64,000 nucleotides of DNA from assembly GCF_003589745.1 (NCBI RefSeq), contig NZ_CP032364.1, positions 930,001 to 994,000 of the forward strand, read 5' to 3'. The position numbers and the translations under genes were made by a program. Shown here in pieces: positions 26,584 through 35,965 of the stretch (the stretch's first letter is position 1; each line of letters begins with the position of its first letter). Source of the stretch: Lachnoanaerobaculum umeaense. Its GTDB lineage: Bacteria > Bacillota > Clostridia > Lachnospirales > Lachnospiraceae. The notes beneath the pieces were generated by a model, which saw only the letters and a program-made list of their open reading frames with translations, searched no databases and was not told the origin of the DNA.

Positions 26584-28434
26584 ATGGCACTGATTAAAAT
26601 TGAAGAAAAGTATGAATATCTGAAAGATGTGCTGTTCTCAATACTTATATTATGCATTTCAATAGTTGTGAATGCAGGAATAAGTATCAAAGGATTGTAT
26701 CAGGACGATATTCTTATGTGGTCTACAAGAAGAGGTGTTGGATTTATTAAATATGTCTTTCCTGATGAAATGAGAAAGTTCAGACCTGTATACTGGATTG
26801 TAGCCTGGATATATCAGGGGATTTTAAATAATAATCTTATTTTGATTGTACCTATAAATATACTTATAGGTGCCGGTATTGCAATAGCTGTGTATTTTTT
26901 TGCAAAACGCCTTGCCAAATCAAAGGAAATAGCCTTTGTTTTGGCAGCAATGTTTGCAGTATCAAGATTTTCGTACTATAATATCGGACAATTTCTTGGT
27001 GTAATGGAGGCTATGGCATTAATATTTGCATTGGCAATGCTATATTTTTTGTATGGATATATCAATGGCAAAAATGATATGAATTTCTATTATGCCTGTA
27101 TAGTATATTTTATAAACTGTTTTACGCATGAAAGATTTATGGTATTGTTTCCAATGCTATTGTTTGCAGTAATAGTAAAAGAGGGAAGAAGAATTTTGAA
27201 TGCGGCTATATCAATAGCTACATTTATTTTAATAATCTATATAAGATTTATGGCTTTAAAATCATTTGTTCCGGAAGGTACAGGCGGTTCAAAGGTAAGT
27301 GAGACCTTCAAAATATCTGATTTGATTTTTTCGTTAAAAACTGAGATATTATATATTTTAGGAATAAATACAGGTCCGGAGTACTTATGTGGTATAAAAT
27401 TTTTAGATGCTAATATTATTGTAAGAGTTATTATTGTAATCAGCATAATTGCACTTATAGGATTTTTAGCTAAATTTACATATTCATTGATTATGAATAG
27501 TGAAAAATTGAACCTTATTTGGATAAAAAATACTTTATTATTTTTAGGATTTATTATAGGGAGCATAGTATGTTCAGCAGTTACTATAAGAGTGGAGATG
27601 AGATGGATATACGCTCCATATCTATTTGTACTCTTATTGATAGCATATATTTATGGTATTGATAATAAGTTAACTGTAAAGAGATTTAAAAATAAAAAAA
27701 TCGGTACTTCACTTAGCAGAATATTTCATGTATCAATACCTTCAGTGTTGTTTTTGGCAACATGGGCATTTTGTATGATAGCGGCAGATATATATTACAG
27801 AGGATATTATGGAAAAATTCATATATTCTTTGGCCAGCACAGAGCTAACTCATTAGCAAATGAAACTTATTATAAATATAATAAAGATTTGAGTGGCAAA
27901 AAAATATATATAATAAAAAATTATTTCAAATTGAGTAAATTTGATGCACTGGAATTTTTTAGAGCATATAATCAGGATATTAGAGAAGATATAGTTACAT
28001 TTATTGATAACTATAAAGATATAGGACAAGTAAATGATGATATGATAATTTTATCAGAGGATCTAAATAATAATGAGTATGTGAATGTTACTGATTTTTT
28101 AAGAAGCATAAAGCTTGAAAATATATATGGACATTATTCTGACGGTTGGACTGATGAAGAGGCAAGGTTTAATGTGATGTCAGGTGAAAAAGGACAGATA
28201 CATTTTGAGATAATGTATCCGGGAGAACTTGACGGAAATGAACATATAGAGATAGATGTTAACGGAAAAAAGCAAATGCTGAATCTGATTTCAAATATAA
28301 CATATTATGATATAGAAACCACACCGAATTCAGTAGCTCAGATATATATGAAAAGTGATTTCTATTTAAAGGATGCACAAGAACAAAGAGGTGAAACGAG
28401 AATGAGCTTTATTCTAAATATAAAAACAGAGTAG
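26584..28434 (+). CDS. polytopic membrane protein, GT-C-like
   Basis: The 616-residue protein has about 10-11 hydrophobic segments (residues 15-410) and then a soluble C-terminal domain of about 190 residues, probably outside. The first loop contains YQDDILMW, an Asp pair where GT-C glycosyltransferases keep catalytic acids. I do not recognise a specific family. It lies in an apparent operon with a family 2 glycosyltransferase and another polytopic protein, so a role in building or modifying surface glycan is likely. Confidence 0.72.
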   Translation: MALIKIEEKYEYLKDVLFSILILCISIVVNAGISIKGLYQDDILMWSTRRGVGFIKYVFPDEMRKFRPVYWIVAWIYQGILNNNLILIVPINILIGAGIAIAVYFFAKRLAKSKEIAFVLAAMFAVSRFSYYNIGQFLGVMEAMALIFALAMLYFLYGYINGKNDMNFYYACIVYFINCFTHERFMVLFPMLLFAVIVKEGRRILNAAISIATFILIIYIRFMALKSFVPEGTGGSKVSETFKISDLIFSLKTEILYILGINTGPEYLCGIKFLDANIIVRVIIVISIIALIGFLAKFTYSLIMNSEKLNLIWIKNTLLFLGFIIGSIVCSAVTIRVEMRWIYAPYLFVLLLIAYIYGIDNKLTVKRFKNKKIGTSLSRIFHVSIPSVLFLATWAFCMIAADIYYRGYYGKIHIFFGQHRANSLANETYYKYNKDLSGKKIYIIKNYFKLSKFDALEFFRAYNQDIREDIVTFIDNYKDIGQVNDDMIILSEDLNNNEYVNVTDFLRSIKLENIYGHYSDGWTDEEARFNVMSGEKGQIHFEIMYPGELDGNEHIEIDVNGKKQMLNLISNITYYDIETTPNSVAQIYMKSDFYLKDAQEQRGETRMSFILNIKTE

Positions 28435-28445
28435 TGGGAGAGTAA

Positions 28446-29780
28446 ATGAAGAAATTTTTGGCGTTATTTTTGCCGGTTTTAGGAGCATTATACCTTAGTG
28501 CATACCTAAGAAATGCTGTACTTGATGTAGTTTATACAGACTATATAAGGATAATAAATACTTATTTGAAGCAGCCTTTTTCGCCTGTACCATATTTTGG
28601 AAAGGATGTACTTACCAGACTGCCTATAACATACTTTGAAAGAATGATCAATGTAGCGTTCTTTAAATACTCCACTATGTTTGATATGAGTTTGGGTATT
28701 ATATTTCTTGCAATGATGGGTATTGTCATAGGAATATTCATGGCAAAAAAAAATTTAAAACTTGGATATTTCATTTTGGTTATGATGGTAGTATTTTCAC
28801 TTTCACAGTGGGAGATGCTTACAAATGGAACTGGATGGGTACATTTTTTTGCCTTTTTTCTTTTTGCTTTACATTTTTATATACTTGACTCATATATGCA
28901 AAGGAAAACAAAGGAAAAAAAATTTATAAATATTTTATTGCCTGTATTTACAATAATATTTGTAGCAGGTTCATATTCACTTGCCTATGCGTTTACCTTG
29001 ATATTTATCATTACCTTTTATACATTCTATAAAAAAAATACAAAGGAAATAGCATTGACCATACCGGTTATACTTTCATTGTTGGCATTTATGTACTCAT
29101 ACGCAAATTCATATACAGAGCATGCAGGTGCTACTACAGAGAGTATTATCAAGGTATTTAGTAGAGATCCTATATATTTTATTCTATTTGGACTTAATAC
29201 CTTTGCCTCTGATATTATAAGTATAGAAATAGTAAATAAATTTAGTATAAGTATATTTATAACAAGTATTATCGGTATCATAGTTATAATTGTGTATTTA
29301 TATGCCATATATCTAAATTTCAGGTTGAAGATATATGAGAATACTGTATTTCCATTGCTATTATTGGTATCAGGATTTTTTAGCCACAGTATGGTTATCT
29401 TGACACGATGGATATTCTTAGATCCTATGTATGCTATGAGCTCAAGATATGCACTTCAGTTTGGAGCAGGGATTATCGGCATCATATTGACATTTGCTAT
29501 GGTGAAACAGGGGGATAGGGAGATTACAGCCTTTTCAAAAGTATTTATACCGGTTTTTATTTTAATGTTTTTTGTTGGAAATATTACAACAGCAAATAAT
29601 GAACTAAGGATGGCAAAGTATCGCATGGAGAGCTTTGAGGTAAAGATGGAAGTTGCAAAAAACTTTGAAAATGAGAGTGATGAAACATTGAAAAAAGTTT
29701 TACAATACCATAATCCTAAGAAAATCGCAGAAGCTCTTAGTATTTTAAAATCTAAGAAATTGAATATTTTTTCTGAGTAG
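28446..29780 (+). CDS. polytopic membrane protein of the glycan cluster
   Basis: This 444-residue protein has about 10-11 hydrophobic segments and a charged C-terminal tail of about 50 residues. No family motif is recognisable. It starts 11 bases after the previous membrane protein, with GGGAG upstream. Size and context would suit a flippase, polymerase or GT-C enzyme, but nothing in the sequence decides among them. Confidence 0.68.
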   Translation: MKKFLALFLPVLGALYLSAYLRNAVLDVVYTDYIRIINTYLKQPFSPVPYFGKDVLTRLPITYFERMINVAFFKYSTMFDMSLGIIFLAMMGIVIGIFMAKKNLKLGYFILVMMVVFSLSQWEMLTNGTGWVHFFAFFLFALHFYILDSYMQRKTKEKKFINILLPVFTIIFVAGSYSLAYAFTLIFIITFYTFYKKNTKEIALTIPVILSLLAFMYSYANSYTEHAGATTESIIKVFSRDPIYFILFGLNTFASDIISIEIVNKFSISIFITSIIGIIVIIVYLYAIYLNFRLKIYENTVFPLLLLVSGFFSHSMVILTRWIFLDPMYAMSSRYALQFGAGIIGIILTFAMVKQGDREITAFSKVFIPVFILMFFVGNITTANNELRMAKYRMESFEVKMEVAKNFENESDETLKKVLQYHNPKKIAEALSILKSKKLNIFSE

Positions 29781-29858
29781 ATAATAATTATGTTGATTTA
29801 TATAGTACAAAGAGTGTAGAATGGTGTAGTTAATAATATTTTTGAAAGAGGCTTATCA

Positions 29859-30704
29859 ATGGATAATTCTTATGGAATGTTTGCTTTACAAAAGGGAAAT
29901 CTCTATATTTTACAGGAGATAGATAGAATATGTACTAAATATAAAATAAATTATACATTAGACTCAGGTACTCTTCTGGGTGCTATAAGACATGGTGGAT
30001 TTATACCTTGGGATGATGATGCTGACATTGCGATGACCAGATCAAACTTTGAAGCATTTAGAAAGATTGCAAAAAGAGAATTGTCTGATAAACTTGAATT
30101 TATAATGCCAAATGAGTTTCAGAATGGAAAAGTATTTTATGATTTTACTCCAAGAGTAATATATAAGCCTAGTGCCAGATATAAAAAAGAAGATAAAAAG
30201 GACCCGTATGAGGGAAAGCTGAACCATCTTTGGGTAGATATATTTATTATAGATAAGCTACCGAATATAAAACCACTGAAAAAGTTCACATTGTTTAGTC
30301 AAAAGCTTGTGTATCTGCTATCAATGGGTCATAGAAAGAAGTTAGATTTAAAAAAATATAAGGGAATAATGAAAATTGTCATATTCTTTTTTTCTATATT
30401 TGGAAATCTAATATCAATGAAATTTTTATTTGGAGTTCAAGACAGGCTCTCAAAATTGTTTTATAGGGGTAAGAAAAACAACGCTTGGTATTATAGTGAT
30501 TATCAACCTGATTATATTGATATAGAAGTTAGTAGCAAGTGGTACGAGAAATATATAAGGATTCAATTTGAGGATATTACATTATCTATCATAGATGAAT
30601 ATGAAAGTGTATTACAGCTGGTTTATGGGGACTATATGACATTGCCGCCAAAGTCAGAACGAGTACCTAAGCATGGTAGTACGGAGATAGAAGTATATGA
30701 ATAA
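29859..30704 (+). CDS. LicD-family phosphotransferase
   Basis: The 281-residue protein has the LicD nucleotidyltransferase signature TLDSGTLLGAIRHGGFIPWDDDADIAM (34-59), with the Asp cluster 52-56 that binds metal. Family members transfer phosphocholine or related groups from CDP-linked donors to teichoic acid or capsule. No licA or licC is in the window, so the donor is unknown. A possible own promoter (TTGATT at 29793, 18 bases, TAGAAT at 29817) precedes it. It overlaps the next gene by 8 bases. Confidence 0.9.
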   Translation: MDNSYGMFALQKGNLYILQEIDRICTKYKINYTLDSGTLLGAIRHGGFIPWDDDADIAMTRSNFEAFRKIAKRELSDKLEFIMPNEFQNGKVFYDFTPRVIYKPSARYKKEDKKDPYEGKLNHLWVDIFIIDKLPNIKPLKKFTLFSQKLVYLLSMGHRKKLDLKKYKGIMKIVIFFFSIFGNLISMKFLFGVQDRLSKLFYRGKKNNAWYYSDYQPDYIDIEVSSKWYEKYIRIQFEDITLSIIDEYESVLQLVYGDYMTLPPKSERVPKHGSTEIEVYE

Positions 30705-31647
30705 GAAGATTTCGATTATTGTATCGGTATACAATGAGGAAGAAGTTTTATTTGAGTTTTATAGAGAGACAATTAAGGTTTTGCTCTTGATAGACCATTC
30801 ATATGAAATCGTATTTGTAAATGATGGAAGTATGGATGGTTCAAGAGGTTTGCTATTTAAGATAGCCAAAGATGATCCGAATGTAAAAGTAGTGCATTTT
30901 TCAAAGAACTTTGGACATGAAGCGGCTATGATTGCAGGCATAGATCATGCAAGTGGAGACTATCTTGTGTGTATGGATGCAGATTTGCAACATCCTCCAA
31001 CATTATTACCTGAGATTATGAAAAAATTTGAAGCCGGTTATGATATAATAAATATGGTTAGAACAGTAAATAAATCAGCCGGTATTGTAAAAAATATAAC
31101 TTCGTCAGCATTTTATAAGGTTATAAACCGACTAAGTGATAATAAGCTTGTAAATAATGCTTCGGATTTTTTTGGAATATCAAAACGAGTGGCAGATATT
31201 TTGAGGAATAATTATAGGGATAAAATCAGATTTTTGCGAGGTTATGTACAGAATGTTGGATTCAATACTATAAATATTGAGTATGAGGCAAAGCGAAGGT
31301 TTGCCGGAGAGAGTAAGTATTCTATCAGAAATTTGTTTAAATTTTCTATGAATACTATAATGACATTTTCAAATTTACCACTTAAGCTGGGAATTTATGC
31401 AGGTATAATGGCGATAGTGCTTGCAATTATACTAGCTATATATACCGTATGGTCCTTTATAAAAGTAGGCACCCCAAGTGGATATGCTACTACTATTTGC
31501 CTTATATGCTTTATGTTCTCAGTACTTTTCTTTATAGTTGGAATTATAGGAGAATATCTGGGAATGATTTTGTCAGAGCTTAGAGATCATCCGATATATA
31601 TAGTTGAAGAAAAAATAAACTTTGATAAAGCAAAAAAAGAGCTGTAA
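30697..31647 (+). CDS. GtrB/DPM1-like polyprenyl-phosphate glycosyltransferase
   Basis: The 316-residue protein has a family 2 domain with SIIVSVYNEEEVL, VNDGS (41-45) and DADLQ (94-98), a basic RRFAGESKYS segment, and two C-terminal membrane helices (about 229-250 and 264-290). This architecture is typical of enzymes that load a sugar onto undecaprenyl phosphate for transfer outside the cell. It overlaps licD and is followed by a terminator. The polytopic proteins upstream are candidates for using the lipid-linked sugar. Confidence 0.92.
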   Translation: MNKKISIIVSVYNEEEVLFEFYRETIKVLLLIDHSYEIVFVNDGSMDGSRGLLFKIAKDDPNVKVVHFSKNFGHEAAMIAGIDHASGDYLVCMDADLQHPPTLLPEIMKKFEAGYDIINMVRTVNKSAGIVKNITSSAFYKVINRLSDNKLVNNASDFFGISKRVADILRNNYRDKIRFLRGYVQNVGFNTINIEYEAKRRFAGESKYSIRNLFKFSMNTIMTFSNLPLKLGIYAGIMAIVLAIILAIYTVWSFIKVGTPSGYATTICLICFMFSVLFFIVGIIGEYLGMILSELRDHPIYIVEEKINFDKAKKEL

Positions 31648-31662
31648 ATACGGCTCTTTTTT
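31632..31662 (+). terminator. terminator at the end of the glycan cluster
   Basis: AAAAGAGC pairs with GCTCTTTT and is followed by further T. It overlaps the stop codon of the GtrB-like gene. Confidence 0.85.
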
Positions 31663-31678
31663 GATAAAATAATAGTAA

Positions 31679-31709
31679 ATTTCTAAATATATAGCACATT
31701 TCTAAATAT
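31679..31709 (+). repeat. 12-bp direct repeat before the XRE gene
   Basis: ATTTCTAAATAT occurs at 31679-31690 and 31698-31709, a 19-base period, immediately before the ribosome binding region of the XRE gene. It may be its autoregulatory operator. Confidence 0.45.
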
Positions 31710-31718
31710 GGAGCAAAT

Positions 31719-31946
31719 ATGAATATATCACAAGCAATTTCTAAAAGAGTTATTTTATTATGTTATGAAAAAGGTATGACCGTTTATGAGTTATCTAAAA
31801 AGTCAGGAATTCCAAGAACAACTATAAAAGATATAATATCGGGTCGAAGTAAAAATCCGGGAGTTTTGAGCATAGAAAAACTCGCCACGGGATTTTCTAT
31901 ATCCGTAAGCGAGTTTTGGAATCATGAAATATTTACTTTCCACTGA
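31719..31946 (+). CDS. small XRE-family HTH regulator
   Basis: The 75-residue protein is a single Cro/C1-type helix-turn-helix domain (YELSKKSGIPRTTIKDIISGRSKNPGVLSIEKLATGF) with no extra domain. It binds DNA, presumably as a dimer. Its 3' end overlaps the convergent end of the BCCT gene by 14 bases, so transcription of the two may interfere. The target is not known; the direct repeat upstream suggests self-regulation. Confidence 0.86.
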   Translation: MNISQAISKRVILLCYEKGMTVYELSKKSGIPRTTIKDIISGRSKNPGVLSIEKLATGFSISVSEFWNHEIFTFH

Positions 31947-33429
31947 GGTACAAGTTAGCGTCCTTGATAAAGGATATGATAAGAAGAAGCATTATAATAC
32001 CTATTGGAAAGGCTGCAATTATTGATACTGTTTGGAGATTTGACATAGAGTTATCTGAAAAGATAAGCCCTATTGGCAACAGTATCAAAAGAATTGACCA
32101 GTATAGTTTTATCTTTTTAGACGGCTCGCGATTTTCAAGGTCCTTATATGAATAAGCTGCAGCTACAAGAGTGATGGAGTCAAAGGTTGTAGCGTAAAAA
32201 GTAATCATTGTGAGTATAAGTAGTATCATTGCTATGAAAGGAAGTGGTAGAGAAGATATGACTTCACCTATGGTTTGGTAAAGATTTTGATTTTCTGTAT
32301 ATAGTTTAAGTAAGTCCACTTGCCCGAATACATTAAGTGCAATACCGTAGTTTCCAAGTATTATAAAAGACATAAATGTTCCTGAAAGTCCGAATATATA
32401 ACCACCAAGTATTACTTCTTTGATAGTTCTTCCCTTTGATATGCTTCCTATAAAAAACGGAGTGGCAACACACCATACCATCCAATATGCCCAGTAAAAG
32501 ACTGTCCAATCCTGTGCAAAACTTGACTGACCGGTAGAATCGATATAAGTGGAGAGTGAAAAGAAATTGTTCACAAGATTTCCTACTGAACTAAAGCCTA
32601 GTTCGAGTATAAACTTACCATGTCCTCCACCAAATAAAACATATATTAAAAGTGCAAAAAATAGGTATGTGCAACATGATGCAAGCTTTGATACTCCGTC
32701 AATACCAAGATAGGCACATACAGAGTATACAATGCATACTACAAGTAAAATAGCTATGGTCAATATATTATTATTTGTTACGCCAAAAAGTTTGGCAACA
32801 GTCTGTGACAAAAGAGGAGTAGCCAGTGAGAATGTAGTAGCTGTACCGGCTATAAGTGCAAATACTGCGACTAAATCCACTGTCTTACCTAATGCACCGT
32901 CTACATGTGATCCTAATAGAACTCTAAGGCCTTCTGAATATTTTGCTCTGCTTCTTTTTCTTACATGTAGCATAAAGCCAAAGCAGGATGCGAGAACTAC
33001 ATAGAAAGCCCAAGGTATAGGACCCCAATGGAATAGAGGATAAGTGGCAGACCAAAGAGTTGTATCTCCAAGTGAACTTATTCTGTCTTCATTTGCATAA
33101 AGCATCCATTCACATAGTGAATAAAATAATATATCTGCTGCAAGTCCTGCAGTGAACATCATAGTACCCCAGGCAAAATTGGAATGTTCTTTTTTACCAC
33201 TTCCAAGTTTTATATTGCCATATTTTGAAAATGCAATATAAATGGATAGTAAGAATATAAATAGTCCAAATATAAGATAGAATATTCCAAGACTATTGTT
33301 TAATAAACCTCTAATTTCAGTTAATATATGTCCTGCCTGAGCCGGAAATATAAAAAACAGAATTACCAGTAACATTACCAGTAAAAAAGGAACTATGGTA
33401 ACAAAATAATCAATACCTGTTTTTTTCAT
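31933..33429 (-). CDS. BCCT-family transporter
   Basis: This 498-residue protein has about 12 hydrophobic segments and the BCCT pattern, including FHWGPIPWAFYVVLASCFG near 133-151 and LYWAYWMVWC-like helix 8 residues around 310. The family imports betaine, carnitine or choline by sodium or proton symport, or exchanges trimethylammonium compounds. The ligand is not determined here. GGAGG lies upstream of the ATG on the minus strand, beyond which is an inverted repeat. Confidence 0.9.
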   Translation of the reverse strand: MKKTGIDYFVTIVPFLLVMLLVILFFIFPAQAGHILTEIRGLLNNSLGIFYLIFGLFIFLLSIYIAFSKYGNIKLGSGKKEHSNFAWGTMMFTAGLAADILFYSLCEWMLYANEDRISSLGDTTLWSATYPLFHWGPIPWAFYVVLASCFGFMLHVRKRSRAKYSEGLRVLLGSHVDGALGKTVDLVAVFALIAGTATTFSLATPLLSQTVAKLFGVTNNNILTIAILLVVCIVYSVCAYLGIDGVSKLASCCTYLFFALLIYVLFGGGHGKFILELGFSSVGNLVNNFFSLSTYIDSTGQSSFAQDWTVFYWAYWMVWCVATPFFIGSISKGRTIKEVILGGYIFGLSGTFMSFIILGNYGIALNVFGQVDLLKLYTENQNLYQTIGEVISSLPLPFIAMILLILTMITFYATTFDSITLVAAAYSYKDLENREPSKKIKLYWSILLILLPIGLIFSDNSMSNLQTVSIIAAFPIGIIMLLLIISFIKDANLYLSGK

Positions 33430-33440
33430 AACATCCTCCG

Positions 33441-33480
33441 TATGTTCAAAATTATATAAAAAATATTAATATTGAACATA
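33441..33480. promoter_or_regulatory. 9-bp inverted repeat upstream of the BCCT gene
   Basis: TATGTTCAA (33441-33449) and TTGAACATA (33472-33480) are perfectly inverted with a 22-base AT-rich gap, 12-51 bases before the BCCT start. The spacing and symmetry suit a regulator bound at or near the promoter. Confidence 0.5.
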
Positions 33481-33617
33481 ATAGCATTTTTATTTATATT
33501 TTTCAAGATATAAAAAAAATCTTAAAAAATATGGAATAATCGAAAAAAGGGCTACACAAAAAAAATCCCTTTGATATAATAAGGAAGTTAGTAAATGTCT
33601 AAGGGAAGGTATCGTAT

Positions 33618-34148
33618 ATGATTAAAATAAAGAGACATATTGTAGGACTTATTTCTATAGTATTTGCCTTATCTACAGGAGCCTGCGCAAATTCGGATAT
33701 AGTTGGTAAAGACACAGATTTAAAAAAAGAAGCCAACGAACCCGTATTTGAAACTCAGAAGAATATAACATTGGATTGGACGCAGATAAGAGATGATGCT
33801 GAGGAACAGTTCAATGATAAGACACTTTATCCTATGAGTGATTATATCGATATGGCTTTTAAGACTGATGAAAATAAGGTATTGCTTATATGGTCACTTT
33901 CAAATGATATAAGTGATGATGAGGCTCTAGCATATGGTAATGAATATATCAGAGGAATAAATGACTATGCGGCTACTCAGGATTTTTCTATAAAGAAGTC
34001 AAGCGAGGATTCTTATGGTGGATTTTTTGATAAGTACGATTTAGAGATACAGTTGTTTAGAGCTGATGATATAATGGAACCATCAAAATACATTGTAAAT
34101 CAGATTATCAAGGCCGGGACAAATGCTAACTTAGAATTACAAAATTAA
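33618..34148 (+). CDS. small lipoprotein of unknown function
   Basis: The first 23 residues form a lipoprotein signal peptide with lipobox STGAC, lipidated Cys 23. The remaining 150 residues form a compact acidic domain (WTQIRDDAEEQF... YGGFFDKYDLEIQLF) that I do not recognise. A TATAAT at 33575-33580 lies upstream. The next gene begins 12 bases later and encodes a secreted hydrolase, so the two probably work together outside the membrane. Confidence 0.78.
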   Translation: MIKIKRHIVGLISIVFALSTGACANSDIVGKDTDLKKEANEPVFETQKNITLDWTQIRDDAEEQFNDKTLYPMSDYIDMAFKTDENKVLLIWSLSNDISDDEALAYGNEYIRGINDYAATQDFSIKKSSEDSYGGFFDKYDLEIQLFRADDIMEPSKYIVNQIIKAGTNANLELQN

Positions 34149-34160
34149 AGAGGGGGAATA

Positions 34161-35123
34161 ATGAAACTTCTAAAGAAAATTCTAATGTCGTCTCTATGTG
34201 CAATGATGATAATAGGCACAAGTATGACAGTACATGCAGGTGTTATAGGTAAAAGCTCATCAGCATATCCAAAGGTAGTTATGGGATCTACTACAGATGC
34301 CAACACATATCTGAATGGAGCAGAAATACATATGCTGACTTCAGCTACAAAAAGTCAGATGATGAGCTTTGTTATAAAGACAAAGAATGGCAAGATAATA
34401 GTGGTAGACGGTGGTCTTCCAGAAGATGAGCCACATTTGGTAGAAACTATAAAAAGCTTCGGAAATGAAGTAAGTGCATGGATTTTGTCTCACCCTCATA
34501 GTGATCATGGCGGTGCCTTTACAAAGCTTGCAGAGAATGGTTTTGAAGGACTACAGATAGATGCATTCTACTACAATATAAGAGAACAGGCTTGGTATGA
34601 CAAGTATGAAAGCTATAGAGCAGAGATGGTAAATACTATTAGAAACTCAATAGCAAAATTACCGGCGGGTGTATCTCATATGACAAGTAAGGGTGAAGTT
34701 TATTATGTAGACGGAGTTGCTATACATGTAATCAATGATCCTTATTGGATAGAATCAAATTCTATCAACAATTCATCCGTAGTGTTCAGATTAGACTTTG
34801 ACAATGGTACCAGAGTATTATTCTTAGGAGATATGGGACCTGCAGCAGGTGAGAGACTTAAGGCGGATGTACCTGCTTCAGAGTTAAAGGCTGATATCGT
34901 ACAGATGGCTCATCACGGTCAGTACGGTGTAAACAAGGATGTATATGAGCTCATCGCACCTAAGGTAGCTATGTGGAATGCTCCTGAGTGGCTTTGGGAC
35001 AATGACGGAGGTTCAGGTTACAATACCGGAAATTATAAGACTCTTGAGGTTAGATCCTGGATGGAAGAGTTGGGAACAAAGAAGAACTTTGTTATAAAGG
35101 ACGGAGACCAGACCATCAAATAA
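34161..35123 (+). CDS. secreted MBL-fold metallohydrolase
   Basis: The 320-residue protein has a signal peptide (about 1-26, ending VHA). A metallo-beta-lactamase fold follows, with HPHSDH (metal ligands His 111, His 113, Asp 115, His 116) and a later AHHG motif. It is closest in pattern to ComEC-type MBL domains, without the membrane channel. Possible activities include phosphodiesterase or nuclease action outside the cell; beta-lactamase activity is unlikely. It is co-transcribed with the preceding lipoprotein and followed by a terminator. Confidence 0.88.
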   Translation: MKLLKKILMSSLCAMMIIGTSMTVHAGVIGKSSSAYPKVVMGSTTDANTYLNGAEIHMLTSATKSQMMSFVIKTKNGKIIVVDGGLPEDEPHLVETIKSFGNEVSAWILSHPHSDHGGAFTKLAENGFEGLQIDAFYYNIREQAWYDKYESYRAEMVNTIRNSIAKLPAGVSHMTSKGEVYYVDGVAIHVINDPYWIESNSINNSSVVFRLDFDNGTRVLFLGDMGPAAGERLKADVPASELKADIVQMAHHGQYGVNKDVYELIAPKVAMWNAPEWLWDNDGGSGYNTGNYKTLEVRSWMEELGTKKNFVIKDGDQTIK

Positions 35124-35143
35124 TTTAATACCAAAAAATGATG

Positions 35144-35190
35144 AACCGGTACAGGTGTTGTGGATTCAATACTTGTACCGGTTTTTGTTT
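35144..35190 (+). terminator. terminator after the MBL gene
   Basis: AACCGGTACAGG pairs with CTTGTACCGGTT (one G-U type mismatch) around an 16-base loop, followed by TTTGTTTT. Confidence 0.85.
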
Positions 35191-35290
35191 TAATGATAAA
35201 TAATATAGTGAATTTATGAAAATTGATAGTATAATAATGACTGTGTAGTATAATCTTTTTGAACTATATGTTTTGAGGGAGGTAAAAGTA

Positions 35291-35926
35291 GTGGATCTAT
35301 TTGAATATATTAAGGATAACAATGAGATAAATAAATTACTTATGCAAGAGTGTGATATTTGTTTTTACAAGCAAACCAAGGATGTTGAGTTTTTAGAAAA
35401 TAATGAAATTTATTCTATGAAATGTAAGGCCTTTGCACGTGACGCAAGTGGTGGAGAATATGTATTCCTAGATGATGAAAGTATAGGGTTTATCGGCAGT
35501 GAGGGAGAAGTAGGAAGAATTGCAGAAAGTTTAGAGGAATTATTGAACTTTTTAATTTCCGGAGGAAGTATTTTTGATTTTAATTGTAAGCAGATTTATC
35601 AAAATGAAAGCTTGCTGAAAGCTTTTTGTACAGGCTATATTTCAAAGGTGAGAGAAGAATATCACAGAAAAGATATGGACCTGGACAATATCAGAGGTAA
35701 TATTGCAAATGTACTCTCTCTATGTTTTGATCCTGATAAACTGCCTGATATGGCAATGAGCTTTTATAAGGCTGCTTTAAGAGAGCCGGCTTTTACTTGT
35801 AAATATATGGATGGTGAAGATGAATATATTTGTGATTCCATACTTTCAGATAATATAGGTTTGTGGATAACAGAGCTTACAGGTATGACAAAAGAAGAAA
35901 TTGAAAGCGGAAGAGTTAAAGGGTAA
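35291..35926 (+). CDS. SUKH/SMI1-like hypothetical protein
   Basis: The 211 residues include GGEYVFLDDESIGFIGSEGEVGRIAESLEELLNFL, which resembles the central strand-loop region of SMI1/KNR4 (SUKH) proteins, often immunity proteins of contact-dependent toxins. No toxin gene is next to it. I choose GTG at 35291, 8 bases after GGGAGG, over an in-frame TTG at 35273 that lies upstream of that site. The SUKH assignment is tentative. Confidence 0.6.
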   Translation: MDLFEYIKDNNEINKLLMQECDICFYKQTKDVEFLENNEIYSMKCKAFARDASGGEYVFLDDESIGFIGSEGEVGRIAESLEELLNFLISGGSIFDFNCKQIYQNESLLKAFCTGYISKVREEYHRKDMDLDNIRGNIANVLSLCFDPDKLPDMAMSFYKAALREPAFTCKYMDGEDEYICDSILSDNIGLWITELTGMTKEEIESGRVKG

Positions 35927-35965
35927 AAGGCAGGTTTACAATACGGCTAATATATGGAGGTATTT

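Noticed and set aside
35291..35926. Immunity protein of a polymorphic toxin system
   Set aside because: The SUKH-like resemblance is limited and no toxin or secretion gene is adjacent.
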